Notes under the pieces: model-generated
Databases searched by the model: none
What the model was told of the DNA's origin: nothing
Seen by the model: only the letters and a program-made list of their open reading frames with translations
Source of the DNA: Microbispora hainanensis
Lineage (GTDB): Bacteria > Actinomycetota > Actinomycetes > Streptosporangiales > Streptosporangiaceae
Length of the DNA: 64,000 nt
Direction: 5' to 3'
Assembly (NCBI RefSeq): GCF_006874475.1
Contig: NZ_VIRM01000006.1
Coordinates: forward strand, 62,001 to 126,000
Shown: positions 59,120-64,000 of the stretch, piece by piece
Layout of the letters: each line of letters starts with the position of its first letter
Position numbering within the stretch: the first letter of the stretch is position 1
Position numbers and translations under genes: made by a program

Positions 59120-59644
59120 TCAGACGACGGATCCGGTGGCGCCGTCGGTGAGCTCCCTGAGGATGTCCGCGTGCCCGGCGTGCCGCGCGGTCTCCTCGAT
59201 CATGTGGACGTAGATCCAGCGCAGCGAGAGCGCGGGGATCTGCTCGTGCGGCACCTCGTGATCGAGCGGGAACCGGGCGGCGATGCGCCGCGATTCCGCG
59301 CACGCCTGCTCGTAGGCCGCGATCAGGGACTCGACGGTGTCGTCGTCGCCGACCGCGAAGCTTCTGTCGGCGTCCTCCTGTGAGGGAGGCGCCATGGACG
59401 GGTCCTGCGCCAGCACCCGCCCGAACCAGTTCCGCTCCACCACGGTCAGGTGCCTGATCAGCCCGGCCAGCGTCGTCGCCGACGGCACATGACGGCGGCG
59501 CACGTCCTGCTCGGACAGCCCCTGGGCCTTGCGGACGACCATCGCGCGGTGGAGGTCGAGAAAGGCCTCCAGCACCTGCCGCTCGTCTCCCGTGGCGGCC
59601 CGCACCACGGCCTGCGCCGGCTCGGTCGAAGGAAGAGTGGCCAT
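59120..59644 (-). CDS. DinB/DUF664 family protein
   Basis: A 174-residue four-helix bundle of the DinB/mycothiol-dependent family. LIRHLTVVERNWFGRVL holds the first metal His (about 66). LSLRWIYVHMIEETARHAGH holds the other two His (~148 and ~157), with ADILRELTDGATG ending the domain. In actinomycetes such proteins include mycothiol S-transferases. ATG at 59644. Monocistronic. Confidence 0.9.
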   Translation of the reverse strand: MATLPSTEPAQAVVRAATGDERQVLEAFLDLHRAMVVRKAQGLSEQDVRRRHVPSATTLAGLIRHLTVVERNWFGRVLAQDPSMAPPSQEDADRSFAVGDDDTVESLIAAYEQACAESRRIAARFPLDHEVPHEQIPALSLRWIYVHMIEETARHAGHADILRELTDGATGSVV

Positions 59645-59721
59645 GCCCCGGACCGTACGGAGCGCGCGGATCTCCCGGCAAGAGCCCCTGCCCACGCTCT
59701 CAGCGAACCCGCATCGCCGCC

Positions 59722-60450
59722 TCAGCCGGAGGTGTCGTCGAAGTGCAGCTCCGAGGTGATGCGGTAGCGGTCGCCGCGGTAGATGGACCGGGTGAACTCC
59801 ACGACCCGGCCGCCGGCCTCGCGGGCCGTGCGTTCGATGAGCAGGGCGGGGGCGTGCTGGGGGACGCCGAGCAGTTCGGCCTCGGTCTCGTCGGTGACGG
59901 TCGGCTCGATGCTCTGGGTGGCGCGGCGGACGTCGATGCCGAACCTCGTGCGCAGGAACCGGTAGAACGACCCGGACACCATGTCGTCGGGCCGCAGGGA
60001 CTCGACCAGGCGGTGCGGCAGGTGGATGCGCTCGATGGCCATCGGCTCGTCGTCCACGAGGCGGAGCCGTACGACGCGCAGGACCGGGTCGGCGGGGGAG
60101 ACCTGCAGGCGGTGCGCGAGCCGGGCGGTGGCCGGGGCCGAGTCGAACTCGAGGATGCGGCTGAGCCAGTTCCCCTCGGCGGCGGGGGCGTGGAAGGAGT
60201 CGTCGCCGGCCGCGAGGGGCTGGGTGACCTTCCTGCGGCCGGTGAACGTCCCCCGCCCGTGCTCCCGCACGAGCATGCCCTGCCGTACGAGCCCGTCGAT
60301 CGCCGCGCGGAGGGTCGGGCGGGAGACGCCGAGCTCGCGCGACAGGTCGCGTTCGGAGGGGATGGCGGTGCCGGGCTCCTTGTCGGAGATCAGGTCGAGC
60401 AGGACGTCTCTGACCCGGTCGCGTTTGAGGCCCGCTGGAAGTCTCTGCAC
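59722..60450 (-). CDS. GntR/HutC family regulator (DasR-like arrangement)
   Basis: 242 residues. The winged helix (about 10-72) includes PSERDLSRELGVSRPTLRAA and REHGRGTFTG. A UTRA effector domain follows (~90-235), with LRVVRLRLVDDEPMAIERIH and VVEFTRSIYRGDRYRITSEL. GTG start at 60450. It is divergent from a chitobiose-type ABC operon, and a 17-bp motif occurs once on each side of the intergenic region, so it probably controls both. UTRA domains bind amino-sugar phosphates in the DasR/NagR group. It is not DasR itself with certainty. Confidence 0.92.
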   Translation of the reverse strand: MQRLPAGLKRDRVRDVLLDLISDKEPGTAIPSERDLSRELGVSRPTLRAAIDGLVRQGMLVREHGRGTFTGRRKVTQPLAAGDDSFHAPAAEGNWLSRILEFDSAPATARLAHRLQVSPADPVLRVVRLRLVDDEPMAIERIHLPHRLVESLRPDDMVSGSFYRFLRTRFGIDVRRATQSIEPTVTDETEAELLGVPQHAPALLIERTAREAGGRVVEFTRSIYRGDRYRITSELHFDDTSG

Positions 60451-60460
60451 GTCCCAGACC

Positions 60461-60477
60461 TTACCAGTAGTTGACCA
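60461..60477. promoter_or_regulatory. GntR-type site A (near gntR)
   Basis: TTACCAGTAGTTGACCA; 14 of 17 bases match site B at 60564-60580. Both contain two ACCA half-sites 11 bp apart. It lies 10 bp upstream of the gntR GTG. Confidence 0.68.
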
Positions 60478-60521
60478 CTCCTCCCAGCGCGATGCCTGCG
60501 AATATCCCGAATTTTCGCCCC

Positions 60522-60551
60522 TTGACAGCCCGAATGGTTAAGACCACTCTC
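60522..60551 (+). promoter_or_regulatory. Promoter of the chitobiose-type ABC operon with embedded palindrome
   Basis: A perfect -35 TTGACA (60522-60527) and a weak -10 CACTCT (60546-60551). The spacer contains TGGTTAAAGACCA (60535-60547), a TGGT-N5-ACCA inverted repeat close to the DasR consensus (TGGT-N4-ACCA). Confidence 0.6.
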
Positions 60552-60563
60552 CTCTCAACGGTT

Positions 60564-60580
60564 TACCAATAACTGACCAG
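60564..60580. promoter_or_regulatory. GntR-type site B (near the ABC operon)
   Basis: TTACCAATAACTGACCA, 11 bp upstream of the binding-protein ATG and downstream of the predicted start, so binding there would block elongation. Confidence 0.68.
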
Positions 60581-60591
60581 TGGGAGGACCG

Positions 60592-61851
60592 ATGAGGTAC
60601 CGCCTCCTCGCCACGGCGGCCGCGTTCAGCCTCGCGCTCGCCGGATGCGGTTCGGCGTCCGAGCCCGGGACATCCGGAGAGACCGGCACGACCACGCTGA
60701 CCGTGTGGTTCATGCGCGACAGCCTGTCGGACGCGATCGTGAAGCGGTTCACGGACGACTTCCAGCGGTCGCATCCCGGGATCGCCCTGAACGTCCAGAT
60801 CCAGGAGTGGGACGGCATCGGGCAGAAGGTCACCAGCGCGCTCGCCAGCAAGGACGCCCCCGACGTCATCGAGGTCGGCAACACCCAGGTCGCCGAGTAC
60901 GCCGCGAGCGGCGGGGTCAAGGACCTCACCGCCAAGATCACCGACCTGGGCGGCGCCGTCTGGCTGCCCGGCCTGGCCGAGCCGGGAAAGATCGACGGCA
61001 GGCAGTACGGCATCCCCTGGTACGCCGCCAACCGCGTGGTCATCTACAACAAGGACCTGTTCGCCAAGGCCGGCGTCACGACCCCGCCGAAGACCCGCGA
61101 CGAGTGGATCGACGTCACGACCAAGCTGAACAAGGGCGGCGTGCAGGGCATCTATCTGCCCGGCCAGAACTGGTACACCCTCGCCGGATTCGTCTGGGAC
61201 GAGGGCGGCGACCTCGCCGTCAAGGAGGGCGCCGGCTGGAAGGGCGTGCTCGACACGCCGCAGGCGCTCGCCGGGATGGCGTTCTACCAGCGCCTCCAGG
61301 GGCTCGGCAAGGGACCCAGGGACTCCGACGAGGCCAAGCCGCCGCAGGCCGACGTGTTCGGCAAGGGCGACGTCGCGCAGATCATCTCCGCTCCCGGCGG
61401 GGCGGTCGCGATCGAGAAGGCCAACCCGGACCTCAAGGGCAGGCTCGGTTTCTTCCCGATCCCCGGCAAGACGGCGGACAAGCCCGGCGCCGTCTTCACC
61501 GGAGGGTCCGACCTGATCATCCCCGAGGCGTCCGCCCACCCGGACGAGGCGTACGAGGTGGTCAAGGCCCTGGCCGGGGAGAGGTTCCAGCTCGACATGG
61601 CCAAGGAGATGAGCTACGTGCCCAACCGCACCTCGTACGCGGGGGTGCTGAGTGGCGACGAGGCCACGGCGGCGATGGCGGCGGGGGCCGCGGTCGGGCA
61701 CGCCACGCCCAACTCGCCCAACTGGGCGGCGGTGGAGGCGAAGAACGTCATCAAGGAGTACATGACCAAGGTGCTCACCGGAGGCGACGCGGCCACCGAG
61801 GCGAAGGCGGCCTCCGAGGTGATCACCACGATCCTCAACACCGCGTCGTGA
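60592..61851 (+). CDS. CUT1 ABC transporter sugar-binding lipoprotein (DasA/chitobiose-like)
   Basis: A 419-residue secreted lipoprotein: signal MRYRLLATAAAFSLALAGC with lipobox LAGC (Cys19). The mature start TTLTVWFMRDSLSDAIVKRF, DAPDVIEVGNTQVAEYAASG and YGIPWYAANRVVIYNKDLF resembles DasA-type N,N'-diacetylchitobiose binders. ATG 60592 follows GGGAGG. It heads an operon with two permeases and a GH20 hexosaminidase, which supports amino-sugar oligomer uptake. The ATPase is not encoded here and a shared MsiK is likely. Confidence 0.92.
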   Translation: MRYRLLATAAAFSLALAGCGSASEPGTSGETGTTTLTVWFMRDSLSDAIVKRFTDDFQRSHPGIALNVQIQEWDGIGQKVTSALASKDAPDVIEVGNTQVAEYAASGGVKDLTAKITDLGGAVWLPGLAEPGKIDGRQYGIPWYAANRVVIYNKDLFAKAGVTTPPKTRDEWIDVTTKLNKGGVQGIYLPGQNWYTLAGFVWDEGGDLAVKEGAGWKGVLDTPQALAGMAFYQRLQGLGKGPRDSDEAKPPQADVFGKGDVAQIISAPGGAVAIEKANPDLKGRLGFFPIPGKTADKPGAVFTGGSDLIIPEASAHPDEAYEVVKALAGERFQLDMAKEMSYVPNRTSYAGVLSGDEATAAMAAGAAVGHATPNSPNWAAVEAKNVIKEYMTKVLTGGDAATEAKAASEVITTILNTAS

Positions 61852-61852
61852 C

Positions 61853-62800
61853 ATGGCGCGCACCCTCGCCCGTACGGCGGCCCGTCCCGCTCCCCTGATC
61901 GGGGCGGGAACCCGCAGGAAGGGGGCGTTCTGGCCCTACCTGCTGGTGGCCCCGGCCCTGGCCGGCTTCGCGTGCCTGCTCGTCTATCCGCTGGCCCGCA
62001 GCGTCGTGATCTCCTTCCAGCACTTCCGGCTGGGCGAGCTGATCAGGGGCGGAGCGGACTTCGCCGGGCTCGCCAACTATGCCGAGGCCCTCGGCGGGCC
62101 GGAGTTCTGGGGGGTCGTGCGGCGCACGTTCCTGTGGACCGCCGCCAACGTCGTGCTCATCATGGTGATCTCCACGGCCGTCGCGCTGATGCTGCCGCGC
62201 CTCGGGCGGCGGATGCGGCTGGCGGTCATGAGTGGGATGGTGCTCACCTGGGCCACTCCGGTGCTCGCCGCGGCCACGATCTTCCAGTGGCTCTTCCAGT
62301 CGCGCCTGGGGGTCGTCAACTGGCTGCTGGCCGGCCTGGGCTTCGACTCCTTCCGCGACTACACGTGGTTCGCCCACGGCGGTGCGACGTTCGCGATCCT
62401 GGTCGCGCTGGTCGTCTGGCAGTCGGTGCCGTTCGCGGCGCTCACCCTCTATGCGGGGCTCACGACGATCCCCGGCGAGCTGTACGAGGCGGCCAGGATC
62501 GACGGGGCCGGGTCGTGGCAGGTCTTCGGCCGGGTCACGTTCCCGATCCTGCGCCCGCTGTTCGGCCTGATCACGTCGCTGGAGGTGATCTGGGTCTTCA
62601 CCTGCTTCGCGCAGATCTGGGCGATCAGCAAGGGCGGCCCCGGAGGAGCCACGGCCACGCTGCCCGTCTACGCGTTCCAGATCGCGCAGTCGCTGCACCG
62701 GTATGACCTGGGGTCGGCCGTCTCCACGCTCACCGTGCTGATGCTGCTCGCGGTGCTGGTCGTCCACCTGCGCCGCATGTTCCGGGAGGAGAACGCATGA
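61853..62800 (+). CDS. CUT1 sugar ABC transporter permease (DasB-like)
   Basis: A 315-residue six-helix permease (first helix YLLVAPALAGFACLLVYPLA). EAA loop: PGELYEAARIDGAGSWQVFG then RVTFPILRP. It begins one base after the binding-protein stop and overlaps the following permease by 4 bp, so the operon is tightly coupled. Confidence 0.94.
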   Translation: MARTLARTAARPAPLIGAGTRRKGAFWPYLLVAPALAGFACLLVYPLARSVVISFQHFRLGELIRGGADFAGLANYAEALGGPEFWGVVRRTFLWTAANVVLIMVISTAVALMLPRLGRRMRLAVMSGMVLTWATPVLAAATIFQWLFQSRLGVVNWLLAGLGFDSFRDYTWFAHGGATFAILVALVVWQSVPFAALTLYAGLTTIPGELYEAARIDGAGSWQVFGRVTFPILRPLFGLITSLEVIWVFTCFAQIWAISKGGPGGATATLPVYAFQIAQSLHRYDLGSAVSTLTVLMLLAVLVVHLRRMFREENA

Positions 62801-63660
62801 ACCGGGCTGCACTCAACAGGGGCATGCTCAACAGGGGCATGCTCAACAGGGTCATGCTGAACGGCGCGGCCCTGGGCGTGCTGGCGGTGTCGGTGTTCCC
62901 CGTCTACTGGATGGTGATCACCGCGTTCAAGCCGACCGTGGACATCCTCACCGAGACCCCGGCGTTCTGGCCCGCCCGGCCGACCCTCGACCACTTCGCC
63001 ACGGCCGTGGGCGCCGCGGGGTTCTGGACGTTCTGGCGCAACAGCCTGGCGGTCACCGTCAGCGCGGTGCTGCTCGCGCTGGCCGTGGCGCTGCCGTCCG
63101 CGTTCGCCGTGGCCCGGCTGCGCTGGTCGGGCCGGCGCGGGTTCCTCCTGATGGTCTTCGTCGCCCAGACCGCCCCCTGGTCGGCGCTGCTCGTGCCGGT
63201 CTACATCATCGCCCGCGACGCGGACATGCTCGACCGGCTGCCGACGCTGACGCTCGTCTACTTCGTCACGACGCTGCCGTTCACGATCGTGACGCTGCGC
63301 GGCTTCATCGCGGGGGTCCCGCGCGAACTGGAGGAGGCCGCGCTGATGGACGGGTGCGGCCGGGCCGAGGCGTTCCGCCGGGTGGTGCTGCCGCTGCTCG
63401 CGCCGGGCCTGATGTCCACGTCGCTGTTCGGCTTCATCACCGCCTGGAACGAGTTCGCCTTCGCCAACGCCCTCATGATCAAGGACCAGGGCGACCGTAC
63501 GCTGCCGATCTGGCTGTCCGGGTTCGGCAACGTCTTCGGCATCGACTGGGGCGCCACCATGGCCGCCGCCACGCTGTTCATGCTTCCCGTCCTGCTCGTC
63601 TTCCTCGTGCTCCAGCGCCGCGTGTCCGCCGGGATGATCGCGGGCGCGGTGAAGGGATGA
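62797..63660 (+). CDS. CUT1 sugar ABC transporter permease (DasC-like)
   Basis: A 287-residue six-helix permease. The N-terminus is an unusual NRxxL repeat (LNRGMLNRGMLNRVMLNG) produced by a 15-bp tandem repeat, extending the cytoplasmic tail. EAA loop: PRELEEAALMDGCGRAEAFR then RVVLPLLAPG. The stop overlaps the GH20 start (ATGA). Confidence 0.94.
   Translation: MNRAALNRGMLNRGMLNRVMLNGAALGVLAVSVFPVYWMVITAFKPTVDILTETPAFWPARPTLDHFATAVGAAGFWTFWRNSLAVTVSAVLLALAVALPSAFAVARLRWSGRRGFLLMVFVAQTAPWSALLVPVYIIARDADMLDRLPTLTLVYFVTTLPFTIVTLRGFIAGVPRELEEAALMDGCGRAEAFRRVVLPLLAPGLMSTSLFGFITAWNEFAFANALMIKDQGDRTLPIWLSGFGNVFGIDWGATMAAATLFMLPVLLVFLVLQRRVSAGMIAGAVKG
62812..62856. repeat. 15-bp tandem repeat in the permease N-terminus
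   Basis: Three copies of CTCAACAGGGGCATG (the last has GTC for GGC). Each unit contains a purine-rich AGGGGCATG, so alternative starts within the repeat are possible. Confidence 0.93.
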
Positions 63661-64000
63661 CTCAGATGATGATTCCGCGGCCCCGCGAGGTGGCCGTGCT
63701 CGGGGGAACCGTCACGCTCCACGACGGCCTCGTACGGCACGCGCCCGACGATCCCCGGCTCGGGGCGGAGGGATATCGGATCGACGTCACCCCCGACGGC
63801 GCGGAACTCGCCGCCGGGGGGCCGGCCGGCCGCTTCTACGGCCTGCGCACGCTGGCGGCGCTCGGCCCCGAGGCGCCGCTGTGCCGGATCGCCGACCGGC
63901 CCGCGCACTCCTGGCGCGGGGTGATGCTCGACGTCGCCCGGCACTTCATGCCGAAGGACTTCGTGCTGCGGCTGATCGACCTGCTCGCGGTGCACCGGCT
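63657..64000 (+). CDS. GH20 beta-N-acetylhexosaminidase, N-terminal part (truncated by window edge)
   Basis: 114 codons visible. A short GH20b domain is followed by GRFYGLRTLAALGPEAPLCR, IADRPAHSWRGVMLDVARHF and MPKDFVLRLIDLLAVHR, the entry to the GH20 catalytic barrel (expected next: LNVLHLHLTDDQ). No signal peptide is seen, so it probably acts in the cytoplasm on imported chitobiose, releasing GlcNAc. Coupled by ATGA to the permease, it defines the likely substrate of the transporter. Confidence 0.93.
   Translation, partial: MTQMMIPRPREVAVLGGTVTLHDGLVRHAPDDPRLGAEGYRIDVTPDGAELAAGGPAGRFYGLRTLAALGPEAPLCRIADRPAHSWRGVMLDVARHFMPKDFVLRLIDLLAVHR

Overview
This 64-kb window is high-GC chromosomal DNA from a soil actinomycete. 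Gene style points to the Streptosporangiales (Nonomuraea, Microbispora, Streptosporangium and relatives): GTG starts, many TetR/LacI/GntR regulators, CUT1 sugar ABC transporters, F420-enzyme remnants, and small actinobacterial families such as DUF6458, DUF6328, DUF1360 and ChaB. The taxonomic placement is inference; no rRNA or marker gene is present.

Layout. 1-9 kb: the start of a GH1 beta-glucosidase divergent from a TetR regulator; a wrbA/YciI pair divergent from a second TetR with two visible operators; an ABC-2 efflux operon headed by a truncated TetR remnant; an aldo/keto reductase; an exported pentapeptide-repeat protein; a MerR regulator. 9-19 kb: an ABC exporter, then a glucose-type CUT1 sugar importer, an ArsR-type regulator with an MFS exporter, and a LacI repressor. 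The same GACAACGTTGTC palindrome lies before the sugar importer and before lacI. 18.5-26 kb: IclR, an MFS carrier, a Uma2 nuclease with a perfect 60-bp duplication, a cysteine dioxygenase/amidohydrolase pair, a two-component system and OsmC. 26.3-27.5 kb: a 1.2-kb gene-free stretch with a candidate structured RNA ending in a strong hairpin, then a promoter and about 260-nt leader in front of an RlpA-like secreted protein. 28-34 kb: tRNA-Lys(CTT), a 1080-residue DUF222/HNH protein split by repetitive inserts, and nhaA. 34-40 kb: a P450, an epimerase, a regulatory ATPase under a perfect TGGGAGCGCTCCCA box, a kinase, small stress-type proteins and a broken uvrA-like gene. 40-49 kb: transketolase, an Rpn-type remnant, and a heptose/glycan group (hldE, SDR, GT9, GT4) with topoisomerase IB. 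49-54 kb: a BON protein, a phosphoesterase, a decayed F420 enzyme carrying an 83-bp tandem duplication, small membrane proteins, and a second identical tRNA-Lys. 54-64 kb: an SDR and a remote TetR sharing a 17-bp operator, a pentapeptide membrane protein, a DUF2786 protein, DinB, and a GntR-controlled CUT1 importer translationally coupled to a GH20 hexosaminidase (chitobiose/GlcNAc type), which runs off the right edge.

Two themes cut across the window. First, sugar scavenging: three glycoside or sugar systems with readable operators (TetR/GH1, LacI/glucose-type ABC, GntR/chitobiose-type ABC), plus an orphan cellulose-type box. Second, unusually frequent short tandem duplications. Most in-gene copies have periods divisible by three, while the 83-bp and 13-bp duplications sit in pseudogenes. 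No integrase, transposase, CRISPR array or large biosynthetic cluster was seen.
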